This document shows, piece by piece, positions 34,744-44,419 of a DNA stretch of 64,000 nucleotides. Each line of letters starts with the position of its first letter. Within the stretch, counting starts at the first letter, position 1. Made by a program: the position numbers and the translations under genes. Below the pieces are notes generated by a model that was not told the DNA's origin, ran no database searches, and saw nothing but the letters and a program-made list of their open reading frames with translations. Origin of the DNA: Rhizobium leguminosarum bv. trifolii WSM2297 (GTDB taxonomy: Bacteria > Pseudomonadota > Alphaproteobacteria > Rhizobiales > Rhizobiaceae); NCBI RefSeq assembly GCF_000271845.1, contig NZ_JH719394.1, positions 6,828 through 70,827 on the forward strand, in the 5' to 3' direction.

Positions 34744-35889
34744 ATGTTTGATTTTTCGCTCGGCGACACCGCGGACGCGATCCGTGAAACGACGGCGCGG
34801 TTTGCTGCCGATCAAATTGCTCCGCTGGCTGCGGAGATCGACGAAAACAACACGTTTCCGCGCCAGCTCTGGCCCCAGATGGGCGCGCTCGGCCTGCATG
34901 GGATCACCGTCGAGGAAGAATTCGGCGGCGCCGGCCTCGGTTACCTCGAACATGTCGTCGCCATGGAAGAAGTCTCCCGCTCCTCGGCCTCCGTCGGCTT
35001 GAGCTACGGCGCCCATTCCAATCTCTGCGTCAACCAGATCCGCCGCTGGGCCTCGCCGGAACAGAAACATCGCTATCTGCCGAAGCTGATCTCCGGCGAA
35101 CATGTCGGCTCGCTCGCCATGTCCGAGGTCGGCGCCGGTTCCGATGTCGTCTCCATGCGGTTGCGTGCCGAGCAAAAGGGCGACCGCTATATACTGAGCG
35201 GCACCAAGTTCTGGATCACCAATGCGCCGCATGCCGACGTGCTGGTCGTCTACGCCAAGACCGATCCCGCAGCCGGCGCGAAAGGCATATCAGCCTTCCT
35301 CATCGAAAAAGGCCTGCCGGGCTTCAGCGTTTCGAAGAAGCTCTCCAAGCTCGGTATGCGCGGCAGCGACACCGCCGAACTGGTCTTTCAGGATTGCGAA
35401 ATACCGGCCGAGGCACTGATGGGCAAAGAGGGAGAAGGCGTGAAGATCCTGATGTCCGGCCTCGATTACGAACGCGCCGTGCTGGCCGGCGGCCCGCTCG
35501 GCATCATGCAGGCCTGCCTCGATGTTGTGCTGCCCTATGTGCGCGATCGCAAGCAGTTCGGCAAGGCGATCGGCGATTTTCAGCTGATGCAGGCCAAGAT
35601 TGCCGACATGTATGTCGCGCTGAATTCGGCGCGTGCCTATGTCTATTCCGTCGCCCGCGCCTGCGATGCCGGCCGCACGACACGCACGGATGCGGCCGCC
35701 GCGATCCTCTTTGCCAGCGAAAATGCGGTCAAGGTGTCGCTGGAAGCGATCCAGGCGCTCGGCGGCGCCGGTTATACCAAGGAATGGCCGGTCGAACGCT
35801 TTTTGCGCGACGCCAAGCTCTACGATATCGGCGCCGGCACCAACGAGATCCGCCGCTACCTGATCGGCCGGGAGCTCATTGCGTCATGA
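34744..35889 (+). CDS. liuA: Isovaleryl-CoA dehydrogenase
   Basis: A 381-residue acyl-CoA dehydrogenase that oxidises isovaleryl-CoA to 3-methylcrotonyl-CoA in leucine breakdown. FAD motifs [16 protein letters not shown] (123-138) and [19 protein letters not shown] are present. Glu243 in [15 protein letters not shown] is the catalytic base at the position specific to isovaleryl-CoA dehydrogenases, which separates it from other family members. GGGAGGAG precedes the start. It is the first gene of a five-gene operon; the next start overlaps its stop (ATGA). Confidence 0.95.
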   Translation: MFDFSLGDTADAIRETTARFAADQIAPLAAEIDENNTFPRQLWPQMGALGLHGITVEEEFGGAGLGYLEHVVAMEEVSRSSASVGLSYGAHSNLCVNQIRRWASPEQKHRYLPKLISGEHVGSLAMSEVGAGSDVVSMRLRAEQKGDRYILSGTKFWITNAPHADVLVVYAKTDPAAGAKGISAFLIEKGLPGFSVSKKLSKLGMRGSDTAELVFQDCEIPAEALMGKEGEGVKILMSGLDYERAVLAGGPLGIMQACLDVVLPYVRDRKQFGKAIGDFQLMQAKIADMYVALNSARAYVYSVARACDAGRTTRTDAAAAILFASENAVKVSLEAIQALGGAGYTKEWPVERFLRDAKLYDIGAGTNEIRRYLIGRELIAS

Positions 35890-37496
35890 CGGTGATTTCG
35901 ACTGCGATCGACCGCGACAGCGAGAGCTTCAAGGCCAATTCCGTCAAGAACAGAGCACTGATCGACGAACTCCGAGAGCGTTCGGCAAAAGCGCGCGAGG
36001 GCGGATCGCCAACAGCGCGCGAACGCCATACGAGCAAGGGTAAGCTCCTGCCGCGCGATCGCATCCAGCTGCTGCTCGATTCCGGCAGTCCCTTCCTGGA
36101 GATCGGCACGCTGGCGGCCAACGGCATGTATAACGACGAGGCCCCAGGCGCCGGTATCATCGCAGGCGTCGGCCGTGTTTGCGGCCGTGAGGTGATGATC
36201 CTTGCCAATGACGCGACGGTGAAAGGCGGCGCCTATTACCCCCTGACGGTGAAGAAACATCTGCGGGCGCAGGAAATTGCCCTGCAGAACCGGCTGCCCT
36301 GCCTCTATCTGGTCGATAGCGGCGGCGCCAATCTTCCGCATCAGGCCGAGGTCTTTCCCGACCGCGATCATTTTGGCGCGATCTTCTACAATCAGGCGCA
36401 GATGTCGGCCGAAGGCATTCCGCAGATCGCCTGCGTGATGGGAAGCTGTACCGCCGGCGGCGCCTATGTTCCCGCCATGTCCGACGAAACGGTGATCGTG
36501 CGCAATCAGGGCACGATCTTCCTCGCCGGCCCGCCGCTGGTCAAAGCCGCCACCGGCGAGATCATCTCGGCCGAAGAGCTCGGCGGCGCCGATACCCATG
36601 GCCGCCGCTCCGGCGTCGTCGACCATGTCGCCGAGAACGACGAACATGCGCTGCTCCTCATGCGCGAAATCGCAGCCAGTCTCAACAGCGTCAAATCAGT
36701 CGATATCGACCTGCAAAAGCCGCGGCCGCCGAAGCTCGATCCCGAGGATCTCTGCGGCCTCATTCCGGATGACGTGCGCTCGCCCTATGACGTGCGCGAG
36801 GTCATCGGCCGGATCGTCGATGGCTCGGAACTGCACGAGTTCAAGACGCTCTACGGCACCACGCTGGTCTGTGGCTTTGCCCGCATCTGGGGCATGCCCG
36901 TCGCCGTCATCGCCAATAACGGCGTGCTGTTTTCCGAAAGCGCGCTGAAGGGCGCGCATTTTATCGAGCTCGCCTGCCAGCGCCGCGTGCCCTTGCTGTT
37001 TCTGCAGAATATCTCCGGCTTCATGGTCGGCGGCCGCTATGAGGCCGGCGGCATCGCCAAGGATGGGGCAAAGCTGGTCACGGCGGTCGCGACCGCAACC
37101 GTCCCGAAGGTCACCGTCATCATCGGCGGCAGCTTCGGCGCCGGCAATTACGGCATGTGCGGCCGCGCCTATCGCCCGCGTTTCCTCTTCACCTGGCCGA
37201 ACAGCCGCATCAGCGTCATGGGCGGCGAACAGGCGGCCTCCGTTCTCGCCACCATCCGCCGCGACGCGATGGAGGCGCGCGGAGAGGATTGGCCTGTTGA
37301 AGAAGAGGAGGCCTTCAAGGCGCCGATCCGCGCCGGCTACGAGGCGGAAGGCAATCCCTATTATGCGACCGCCCGCCTTTGGGACGACGGCATCATCGAT
37401 CCGCGCCAGACACGCGATGTGCTGGGCCTTGCCTTTTCCGCCTGCCTGAACGCGCCGATCCCGAAAGGGCCGCGCTTCGGCCTGTTCAGAATGTGA
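35886..37496 (+). CDS. liuB: Methylcrotonyl-CoA carboxylase beta (carboxyltransferase) subunit
   Basis: A 536-residue carboxyltransferase subunit. Typical segments include [17 protein letters not shown], then [39 protein letters not shown] and the late [20 protein letters not shown] with [16 protein letters not shown]. With the biotin-carrying alpha subunit it carboxylates 3-methylcrotonyl-CoA to 3-methylglutaconyl-CoA. The start at 35886 overlaps the dehydrogenase stop; the longer open frame upstream lies inside liuA in another phase. Confidence 0.95.
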   Translation: MTVISTAIDRDSESFKANSVKNRALIDELRERSAKAREGGSPTARERHTSKGKLLPRDRIQLLLDSGSPFLEIGTLAANGMYNDEAPGAGIIAGVGRVCGREVMILANDATVKGGAYYPLTVKKHLRAQEIALQNRLPCLYLVDSGGANLPHQAEVFPDRDHFGAIFYNQAQMSAEGIPQIACVMGSCTAGGAYVPAMSDETVIVRNQGTIFLAGPPLVKAATGEIISAEELGGADTHGRRSGVVDHVAENDEHALLLMREIAASLNSVKSVDIDLQKPRPPKLDPEDLCGLIPDDVRSPYDVREVIGRIVDGSELHEFKTLYGTTLVCGFARIWGMPVAVIANNGVLFSESALKGAHFIELACQRRVPLLFLQNISGFMVGGRYEAGGIAKDGAKLVTAVATATVPKVTVIIGGSFGAGNYGMCGRAYRPRFLFTWPNSRISVMGGEQAASVLATIRRDAMEARGEDWPVEEEEAFKAPIRAGYEAEGNPYYATARLWDDGIIDPRQTRDVLGLAFSACLNAPIPKGPRFGLFRM

Positions 37497-37503
37497 GGCG
37501 GCG

Positions 37504-39369
37504 ATGATGGAAAGCCTTCTCATTGCCAACAGGGGCGAGATCGCCTGCCGCATCATCCGCACGGCAAAGCGGCTCGGCATCCGCACGATCGCCGTCTATT
37601 CCGAGGCCGATGCCGGCTTGCCCTTCGTGAGAGCAGCCGACGAGGCAATCGCCATCGGCCCCTCCCCGGCCCGCGAAAGCTATCTCTCGCCGGATCGCAT
37701 CCTGGAAGCCGCCCGCAAAACCGGTGCTGCCGCGATCCACCCCGGTTACGGTTTCCTGTCTGAAAATGCCGAATTTGCCGAAGCGGTTGAGAGGGCCGGC
37801 ATCGTCTGGGTCGGCGCGCCCCCGGCTGCCATCCGGGCGATGGGACTGAAGGACGCCGCCAAACAATTGATGCAGTCAGCCGGCGTGCCGGTGACCCCCG
37901 GTTACCTCGGCCCGGACCAGAGCGAAGCAAGGCTCGCGGCCGAGGCCGATGCCATCGGTTATCCCGTGCTCATCAAGGCCATCGCCGGCGGCGGCGGCAA
38001 GGGCATGCGCCGCGTCGACCGGCGGGAGGATTTCACCGAGCTTCTTGGCTCCTGCCGCCGCGAGGCGTCGGCTTCCTTCGGCGACGATCGCGTTCTGATG
38101 GAACGCTATATCGGCAATCCGCGTCACATCGAGGTGCAGATCTTCGCCGACAAGCTCGGCAACTGCGTTCATCTCTTCGAACGCGATTGCTCGCTGCAGC
38201 GCCGTCACCAGAAGGTCATCGAAGAGGCCCCTGCCCCCGGCCTCGATGCCCCGACCCGGGCTGCGATCTGCGATGCAGCGGTAACGGCCGCAAAAGCGGT
38301 GAATTACCTCGGCGCCGGCACCATCGAATTCATCGCCGACGCCTCCTCCGGCCTGCATCCTGACCGCATCTGGTTCATGGAGATGAACACGCGGCTGCAG
38401 GTGGAACACCCGGTTACCGAGGCCATATCGGGGGAGGATCTGGTGCTCTGGCAGCTGAAGGTCGCAAGCGGCGAGCCGCTGCCGAAAAGCCAGGACGAAA
38501 TCACCATGACCGGCTGGGCATTCGAAGCCAGGCTCTATGCCGAAAATCCCGCCGCCGGCTATCTGCCCTCGACCGGCCGGCTCGAACATCTCAAGCTCCC
38601 GGAAACTGTCCGGGTCGACAGCGGCGTCGAACAGGGCAATGAGATCACCGCCTTCTACGATCCGATGATTGCCAAGATCATTGCGCATGGACCGACCCGC
38701 GAGGCCGCACTGTCGAAGCTCGCAGCCGCCTGCGCCGGTATTGAGGTCTGGCCGGTCAGATCGAATGCCGGCCTGCTCGCCCGCATCGCCGTCGACCCGG
38801 ATTTTCGCGCGGCACGGATCGATACCGGCTTCCTCGACCGCCACGGCGAAAGCCTTGTGACAAGCGAGCCTGATAAAACTGTCATCGACAGAGCCGCCAC
38901 CGCACTTTCAAAGGATACGGATGGCGATCCCTGGTCAGAGCTGACCGGCTTCCGCATCGCCGGGGCGAGCGACAGCCGCGTGCGGCTGCGCATCGACGGT
39001 CACCTCCATTGGGGACGCGCGCGCCCCGATCTCGAAGCAAATGCCGTCGAGATGGACGAGACGACGGTGCTTTTCGATGCGGGTAATGCCTGGTCGATCG
39101 GCTTACCGCGCGCGAGCGAAATCGAAGCAAATCACGGCGTGGGCGACGGCGTGATCCTTTCGCCTATGCCCGGCCTCGTGATTTCGGTGGATGTCGCCGA
39201 AGGCGACCCTGTCGCCAAGGGGGATCGGTTGCTCACCGTCGAAGCCATGAAGATGGAACATTCGCTGCGGGCGCCCTTCGACGGCATCGTCGGCAAACTG
39301 CAGGTTTCCCCCGGCGTCAGGGTCTCGGAAAACCAGCCGGTCGCCAGCGTCATCAAGGAGCAGGACTGA
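37504..39369 (+). CDS. liuD: Methylcrotonyl-CoA carboxylase alpha (biotin) subunit
   Basis: A 621-residue biotin carboxylase/biotin carrier protein. It begins [20 protein letters not shown] and has the ATP-grasp segment [13 protein letters not shown], the [19 protein letters not shown] block and the [18 protein letters not shown] catalytic region. A C-terminal biotinyl domain with EAMKMEH carries the biotin lysine, about residue 583. The central linker domain is somewhat short, but all catalytic parts are present. It starts seven bases after liuB and overlaps the next gene (TGATG). Confidence 0.94.
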   Translation: MMESLLIANRGEIACRIIRTAKRLGIRTIAVYSEADAGLPFVRAADEAIAIGPSPARESYLSPDRILEAARKTGAAAIHPGYGFLSENAEFAEAVERAGIVWVGAPPAAIRAMGLKDAAKQLMQSAGVPVTPGYLGPDQSEARLAAEADAIGYPVLIKAIAGGGGKGMRRVDRREDFTELLGSCRREASASFGDDRVLMERYIGNPRHIEVQIFADKLGNCVHLFERDCSLQRRHQKVIEEAPAPGLDAPTRAAICDAAVTAAKAVNYLGAGTIEFIADASSGLHPDRIWFMEMNTRLQVEHPVTEAISGEDLVLWQLKVASGEPLPKSQDEITMTGWAFEARLYAENPAAGYLPSTGRLEHLKLPETVRVDSGVEQGNEITAFYDPMIAKIIAHGPTREAALSKLAAACAGIEVWPVRSNAGLLARIAVDPDFRAARIDTGFLDRHGESLVTSEPDKTVIDRAATALSKDTDGDPWSELTGFRIAGASDSRVRLRIDGHLHWGRARPDLEANAVEMDETTVLFDAGNAWSIGLPRASEIEANHGVGDGVILSPMPGLVISVDVAEGDPVAKGDRLLTVEAMKMEHSLRAPFDGIVGKLQVSPGVRVSENQPVASVIKEQD

Positions 39370-39821
39370 TGGCCGGCCGCTATTTCGACGAGTGGACGGT
39401 CGGCGACCGCATCGCCCATGAGATCCGCCGCACGGTCACCGAGACCGACAACCTGCTCTTTTCGACGCTCTCCCACAATCCGCAGCCGCTCCACCTCGAT
39501 GCCGATTATGCGGCCGGCACCGAATTCGGCCGGATCGTCGTCAACGGCACCTTCACCTTTGCGCTGACCGTCGGCCTTTCGGTCGGCGACACCACGCTCG
39601 GCACGCTCGTCGCCAATCTCGGCTATGACAAGGTGACGATGCCGAAACCGGTCTTCATCGGCGATACGCTGCGGGTGGAAACGGAGGTGACGGAATTGCG
39701 CCGCTCGAACTCCCGCCCCGACGCCGGCATCGTCACCTTCCGGCACATCACCCTGAACCAGCGTGACGAGATCGTCTGCCAGTGCCTGCGCACGGCAATG
39801 CTGAAGGTGAAACCGTCATGA
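39369..39821 (+). CDS. MaoC-family (hot-dog) hydratase
   Basis: A 150-residue hot-dog-fold protein. The R-specific hydratase motif is visible as [20 protein letters not shown] followed by [14 protein letters not shown], with Asp/His in the catalytic positions and a later [19 protein letters not shown]. In most liu operons an enoyl-CoA hydratase of the crotonase family (LiuC) hydrates methylglutaconyl-CoA; here that gene is absent and this protein stands in its place. That it performs the same step is inference. It overlaps both neighbours by one to four bases. Confidence 0.87.
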   Translation: MAGRYFDEWTVGDRIAHEIRRTVTETDNLLFSTLSHNPQPLHLDADYAAGTEFGRIVVNGTFTFALTVGLSVGDTTLGTLVANLGYDKVTMPKPVFIGDTLRVETEVTELRRSNSRPDAGIVTFRHITLNQRDEIVCQCLRTAMLKVKPS

Positions 39822-40654
39822 GGCTGCGCTCGCTGATTTTCGTGCCCGGCGATCGGCCGGAGCGTTTCGAGAAAGCGCTCGCCTCCGGCGCCGATGCCGT
39901 CATTCTCGATTTGGAAGATTCGGTTGCGCCTGCGAACAAGCCGCGCGCACGCGACGCCGTGCACGATTTCGTGTTGCACCGTGCCGGTGCGACCACTCTT
40001 ATTATCCGCATCAATCCCCTGACCTCCCCTGAATTCGAAGCCGATCTTGCCGCCCTTAACGACCTTCATCCCTTCGCGATCATGTTGCCTAAGGCCGAAG
40101 GCGCTGCCTCCGTGCGCAGGCTCGCAGGCTCTCTCGCATCTGCTATTCCCATCCTGCCGATCGCTACCGAAACACCATCCGCGATCTTCGAGATCGGCAG
40201 TTACCGGGACGTCTCGCCGAACCTTTGCGGCCTGACCTGGGGTGCGGAGGACCTGCCCGCCGCGATTGGGGCTTCGACCGCCCGGAGGACGGATGGCCGT
40301 TATACGCCACCTTACGAACTTGCCCGCTCGCTGACGCTATTTGCGGCCCATGCCGCCGCCGTCCCCGCGATCGAAACCGTCTATCCGGATTTCCGCGATC
40401 TCAAGGGTCTGAGCGCCTATGTCGGCCGCGCCCGGCGCGACGGCTTTTCCGGCATGATGGCCATCCACCCGAGCCAGGTCGAAACGATCAATCTGGCCTT
40501 CACACCTGAGGCCTCCGAGATCGCCTGGGCAGAGCAAGTCGTTGCCGCCTTTGCCGCCAGGCCCGACGCCGGCGTCATCCAGCTTGATGGCCGCATGCTG
40601 GATTTGCCGCATCACAAGCTCGCGCTCCGCATTCTGGAAAGCGCCGGGCGATAG
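39818..40654 (+). CDS. CitE/HpcH-family CoA-ester lyase
   Basis: A 278-residue TIM-barrel lyase. It begins [20 protein letters not shown] and has [29 protein letters not shown]-like [12 protein letters not shown], the metal-binding [13 protein letters not shown] and [11 protein letters not shown]. Relatives cleave citramalyl-, malyl- or methylmalyl-CoA. Canonical leucine degradation ends with an HMG-CoA lyase (LiuE, HMGL family), which is missing here. This lyase could cleave HMG-CoA or a side product; it could also serve another pathway. It is the last gene of the operon and ends 18 bases before a convergent gene. Confidence 0.87.
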   Translation: MRLRSLIFVPGDRPERFEKALASGADAVILDLEDSVAPANKPRARDAVHDFVLHRAGATTLIIRINPLTSPEFEADLAALNDLHPFAIMLPKAEGAASVRRLAGSLASAIPILPIATETPSAIFEIGSYRDVSPNLCGLTWGAEDLPAAIGASTARRTDGRYTPPYELARSLTLFAAHAAAVPAIETVYPDFRDLKGLSAYVGRARRDGFSGMMAIHPSQVETINLAFTPEASEIAWAEQVVAAFAARPDAGVIQLDGRMLDLPHHKLALRILESAGR

Positions 40655-40672
40655 CCGCAGCCCTCCGGTGAA

Positions 40673-42124
40673 CTAACCCGGTTTTGCAGTTTGCTTGGCG
40701 GCGACATGCTCCGGCTCGAGGTAACCGGCACCGACGGCGACGTATAGATCCACGTAGTCCTTGGCAACCTGCTGCACGGTGGCGGCAAGGCTTGCCTCAG
40801 CATCGGAGACCGAACGCTGTGCGTCCAGGATATCGAGCAGCGACGAGGCGCCCTCCTTGTAGCTCGTTGTGGAAAGTGCGAGCGATTCCTGCGACGTCTC
40901 TACCTGCCTGCGCAATGGTTGCAGCGTCTGCGTGTCGCGGCGAACCGCCGACAGCGCGTCTTCGACCTCCTCGACGCCGTTCAGCACCGCCGCTTTCCAG
41001 GCGAGATATTGGGTCTTGGCATCGGATTTCTCGATGTCGACATTCGCCCGCAATTTGCCGCCATCGAAGATCGGCAGGTTGAGCGATGGCCCGAAGGACC
41101 AGCTGGTCAGGCTTGCGCCGCTGGCGCCTGATGATTTCACCCAACTCGGCGAGATCGAACCGGAGAGCGAGATCGACGGGTAGAGCTGGGCTTCGGCAGC
41201 ACCAATATCGGCAACGGCCGCCGTCAGCTCGCGCTCGGCCTTGCGGATATCGGGGCGGTTGCGGATGAGATCGGCCGGAATGCCGGCGCGAATATCGCCG
41301 CGAAAAACCGGCTGGCCGGCGCTCTTCTGCAGCTCGTCGACCAGCGAGGATGCCGGCATCCCAAGCAGCGTGGCAATGTGATGGGCCGATTCCGTAAAGC
41401 TCTTTTCGTGGCCGGGAACGTCGGCCTTTGTCGACTGCACTAGGCCCTCGGCCTGAACGACGTCGAGGCGGGAGGCCGCACCTGCCTTGAGCTGCAGCTG
41501 CGTGAGTTCGTAGGTCTGCTGGCGGGATTTCAAATTCGCCTGGGAAAGCGCGATACGCGCCTGATAGTAGCGGGCGTCGATATAGCTTTCGACAAGATCC
41601 TTCAGAAAGGTGAGCTTCGCATTGTCGGCCGTCGCATAGGCTGCCCCAAGCGAGGCAATCGCACTCTCCTTCGAGCGGCGGTACTGGCCGAAGACGTCGA
41701 GCAGCCAGGAAAGGCTGGCCTCACCGCCCATGGTGTTCGTGGTGCCGACCGTCGTGCGCAGCCGACCCTTCTCGCCGGATAGCGTGTGCGATCCGTCCAC
41801 GCTCAGGCTCGGCAGGCCACCGGCGCCGGCAATGGTGACGTTGGCCGAAGCCGAGTTGATGCTCTCGAGTGCCTGCAGCACATCGAGGTTCTCGCTGAGG
41901 CCGTGGGCCACCAGGCCATCGAGCCGCTTGTCGCGGTAGGCCCTCCACCACTCAGCTGTCACGACATTGCCGTTGCTCTTGCTGCTCCCCTCTTCGAATT
42001 TGGCTGGAAGCGGCATCTCAGGGGGAACGTGGTCCGGACCGCTGACGCAACCTGCGAGCAGCAGTGTGAATGCCGATGCGGCGTAGCGGAGGGACGATAG
42101 TCTTGTGCGAAGCGAGGGAATCAC
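40673..42124 (-). CDS. RND efflux outer-membrane lipoprotein (NodT/OprM family)
   Basis: A 483-residue TolC-like outer-membrane channel. The lipobox LLLAGC near residue 26 makes it a lipoprotein, followed by a GPDHVPPEMPLPAKF segment and the WWRAYRDKRLDGLVAHGLSEN motif usual in NodT/OprM proteins. Two repeated outer-membrane efflux domains follow (RPDIRKAERELTAAVADIGAA in the second). It is transcribed away from the two-component genes and should form the exit duct for the RND pump encoded at 44.4-48.6 kb. Confidence 0.92.
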   Translation of the reverse strand: MIPSLRTRLSSLRYAASAFTLLLAGCVSGPDHVPPEMPLPAKFEEGSSKSNGNVVTAEWWRAYRDKRLDGLVAHGLSENLDVLQALESINSASANVTIAGAGGLPSLSVDGSHTLSGEKGRLRTTVGTTNTMGGEASLSWLLDVFGQYRRSKESAIASLGAAYATADNAKLTFLKDLVESYIDARYYQARIALSQANLKSRQQTYELTQLQLKAGAASRLDVVQAEGLVQSTKADVPGHEKSFTESAHHIATLLGMPASSLVDELQKSAGQPVFRGDIRAGIPADLIRNRPDIRKAERELTAAVADIGAAEAQLYPSISLSGSISPSWVKSSGASGASLTSWSFGPSLNLPIFDGGKLRANVDIEKSDAKTQYLAWKAAVLNGVEEVEDALSAVRRDTQTLQPLRRQVETSQESLALSTTSYKEGASSLLDILDAQRSVSDAEASLAATVQQVAKDYVDLYVAVGAGYLEPEHVAAKQTAKPG

Positions 42125-42185
42125 TGGGGCCGCCTTCTGAACCGGGATCGTGCGTTCAGGCTTAGCGACGCCAGCGTTAATGGCG

Positions 42186-42210
42186 GTTAAGAAACTGTAA
42201 AGTTAGGTAA
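42186..42210 (-). promoter_or_regulatory. Candidate response-regulator box upstream of the NodT-type gene
   Basis: The minus-strand sequence at 42210-42186 matches the plus-strand sequence at 44248-44272 in 19 of 25 positions (TTACC-x-AACTT-x-ACA core). Both lie upstream of genes of the same efflux system, so a shared binding site for the response regulator encoded at 43498 is likely. Confidence 0.5.
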
Positions 42211-42226
42211 AAGCCGGCAGAAGGGA

Positions 42227-43495
42227 TCAGCGCCTTCTCGGAAGCTCCAGGGTGATCGCCAGCCCCCCCGCCTCCGGCAATGCCGCATGCACGCGGCCGC
42301 CATGACGTTCGATGGCCTGCCTGGTGATGGCGAGACCGAGACCGTATCCGCCTCTTGGCACCGCCTCTTTGCCGCGAGAGAACGGCTGGAAAATCCGTTC
42401 GAGTTCATCGCGTTTGACGCCCGGCCCCTGATCCGCGACGCAGATTTTGAGACGGTCGGCTGCCGCCTCGCAGGACACTGAAATGGATGAATGCTCGGCC
42501 GTGTATTTGACCGCGTTGCGAACGACGTTTTCGAGCGCCCGGTAGATCAGTTCGCCTTCGACCTCGGCCCGGAAGCCGCCCTCGACACTCGTCGTGATCG
42601 AGACCTGCCGTGCCTGGGCTTCGAAGGCCGCATCGCCGAGAATTTCGTTCAGCAGCTCGATGACATCGACGGTCTGCGTCTTCAGCGGCAAGCCGGATCC
42701 CGCCGTCAACCTGGCAAGCGTCAGAACTTCGCCCACCAGCGCATCGAGCCGTTCGACCTCCCGGTCCATACCATCCAGCATGGCGCCGAGTTTGGCCGGG
42801 CTCTGCCGGAGCACGCCGACGGCAGCCTGCAGGCGTGACAAGGGCGAACGCAATTCATGGGAGACGTCATGGAACAGCCTCTGCTGCGCATCCTGAAGCT
42901 CCTGAAGCCGGGCGGCGGTGGAATCGAAATCATGCGCAAGTGCGGTGACCTCATCCCTGTGTCCCGCCATCTGGTCTCCGATACGGACGTCGAAACGGCC
43001 GTGGGCAAGCGCACTCAGGCCGTCGCGAAGGTGGACGACAGGACGAATGAGGTATCTGGCGAGTGCTGCCGCCGCGACCGTGCTCGAAACGAAAATCGAA
43101 AGCCACGGCACCAGCAGAGCCAGATTGTCCATAACGTTGAAAAAGAAGCTGGCTTCCGGCGCCACGGAAATCCGGTAGCAAATTCCGTCCTTGAGGACGG
43201 ATCTCGCCTCTGCCGTGGTCGCGTCTGCGCAGGCAGTTGAATTGGCGATTTTCGACAGGGTCAGGCCAAGCGGCACCGCATCTTCGCTGGTGCGGACAAA
43301 GCGCGCGGCGGCGTCCTCGCCATCCCTTGCAAGCACGTTCGCCGTCAGCTTCAGAATGATCGCCCGCTCCTGGTACTCCCGATCGCGGCCGGGGGGTGGG
43401 ATCTGAAACAGGTTGACGATCCCGATGATGATCGTGAGCGTCATTGCCAGCGTCAACCAGATCGTCGCGAAGAATTTCCAGAAAAGCCGGGGCAT
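42227..43495 (-). CDS. Sensor histidine kinase of the efflux system
   Basis: A 422-residue membrane histidine kinase. Transmembrane helices are at about 6-30 and 125-150, enclosing a periplasmic sensor of about 95 residues with two cysteines. A HAMP segment follows, then the H-box FHDVSHELRSPLSRLQ with the phosphorylated histidine, an N-box ENVVRNAVKYT, G1 VADQGPGV and G2 GGYGLGLAI. It is translated right after the response regulator, with a two-base gap. The pair probably senses envelope or toxic stress and controls the RND pump. Confidence 0.9.
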   Translation of the reverse strand: MPRLFWKFFATIWLTLAMTLTIIIGIVNLFQIPPPGRDREYQERAIILKLTANVLARDGEDAAARFVRTSEDAVPLGLTLSKIANSTACADATTAEARSVLKDGICYRISVAPEASFFFNVMDNLALLVPWLSIFVSSTVAAAALARYLIRPVVHLRDGLSALAHGRFDVRIGDQMAGHRDEVTALAHDFDSTAARLQELQDAQQRLFHDVSHELRSPLSRLQAAVGVLRQSPAKLGAMLDGMDREVERLDALVGEVLTLARLTAGSGLPLKTQTVDVIELLNEILGDAAFEAQARQVSITTSVEGGFRAEVEGELIYRALENVVRNAVKYTAEHSSISVSCEAAADRLKICVADQGPGVKRDELERIFQPFSRGKEAVPRGGYGLGLAITRQAIERHGGRVHAALPEAGGLAITLELPRRR

Positions 43496-43497
43496 GG

Positions 43498-44184
43498 TCA
43501 GTCCACGAGAAGTTGATAGCCCTGACCGCGAACGGACTGGATCCAGGATTGTCCGTCCTCCCTCAATCCGAGCTTTTGACGAACGCTGCTGATATGGACG
43601 TCGATACGGCGATCGAACGGCGTGAGCGGCTTGCCGAAGGCCCGCTTCGAAATCTCCTGCTTCGACACGAGCTGGCCGGCGCTGCGGGCGAGAACCTCGA
43701 GCAGGCTGAACTCCGTGCCGGTCAGGTCAAGCGTTTCTCCGCGCCACTCGACGATCCTGCTGCCCGGATGGATCACCAGCCGCCCGGCCCTGACTGTGTC
43801 GATCGAGGCGCCTGCGGCCGGCTGACCGGCGCGGCGCAGGATAGCGCGCAATCTCGCAGCAAGTTCGCCCGGCGAGCATGGCTTCGGCACATAGTCGTCG
43901 GCGCCGAGATTGAGGCCCGATATCCTGTCGACGTCGTCGCCCCTTGCTGTCAGCATCAGAACGGGAACCTGGCTCAGTTTCCTGATCCGTTGCAGCACTT
44001 CGATGCCGTTCATCCGGGGCATCATGATGTCGAGCACGATGATGTCGACCGTATTACCGGCAGCCGCGGCAATGGCGGCGCGGCCGTCGGTGTCGGTTAC
44101 GACGTCATATCCTTCCTCGACCAGATATTCCTGCAGAAGCGTCGTCAGCTCGGCATCGTCGTCGATGAGGAGAACCTTGTTCAT
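43498..44184 (-). CDS. OmpR-family response regulator of the efflux system
   Basis: A 228-residue regulator. The receiver domain has acidic residues in LLIDDDAELTTLL, the phosphorylated Asp in VDIIVLDIMMPRMNG (about 52) and a conserved Lys in DYVPKPCSPGEL. The C-terminal winged helix has LTGTEFSLLEVLARSAGQLV and RRIDVHISSVRQKLG. It is divergent from the adaptor-pump genes, and the 154-base region between them contains direct CTTAAC-type repeats and a 25-base box shared with the NodT-type promoter. Confidence 0.92.
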   Translation of the reverse strand: MNKVLLIDDDAELTTLLQEYLVEEGYDVVTDTDGRAAIAAAAGNTVDIIVLDIMMPRMNGIEVLQRIRKLSQVPVLMLTARGDDVDRISGLNLGADDYVPKPCSPGELAARLRAILRRAGQPAAGASIDTVRAGRLVIHPGSRIVEWRGETLDLTGTEFSLLEVLARSAGQLVSKQEISKRAFGKPLTPFDRRIDVHISSVRQKLGLREDGQSWIQSVRGQGYQLLVD

Positions 44185-44247
44185 TCGCGTTATCCATTAT
44201 CAATCCCGGCAAGCCATACAGCACAAACCCGGTCAAGCGACCAAGTT

Positions 44248-44272
44248 TTACCCAACTTAACACTAACTTGAC
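44248..44272 (+). promoter_or_regulatory. Candidate response-regulator box upstream of the pump genes
   Basis: TTACCCAACTTAACACTAAC followed by TTGAC resembles the reverse complement of 42186-42210 (19/25 identical). CTTAAC-like units recur at about ten-base spacing (44256, 44277), the arrangement expected for tandem OmpR-family binding. Confidence 0.5.
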
Positions 44273-44419
44273 GGCACTTAACGTTCGCCGCGTTACTTAT
44301 CCTGCCATGACATCGACGCGCGCCGAGACCCGGTTGCCATGCATGAACGGCAATCCTTCGTCGAATTGGCGCCGATCGGGAAAAAGGCGCCGGTGCCTTT
44401 GACCACAAGGAGTGCATCG

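Noticed and set aside
35394..35885. Upstream extension of the carboxylase beta frame inside liuA
   Set aside because: The extension is out of phase with liuA and lacks family similarity; the ATG at 35886 overlapping the liuA stop is the natural start.
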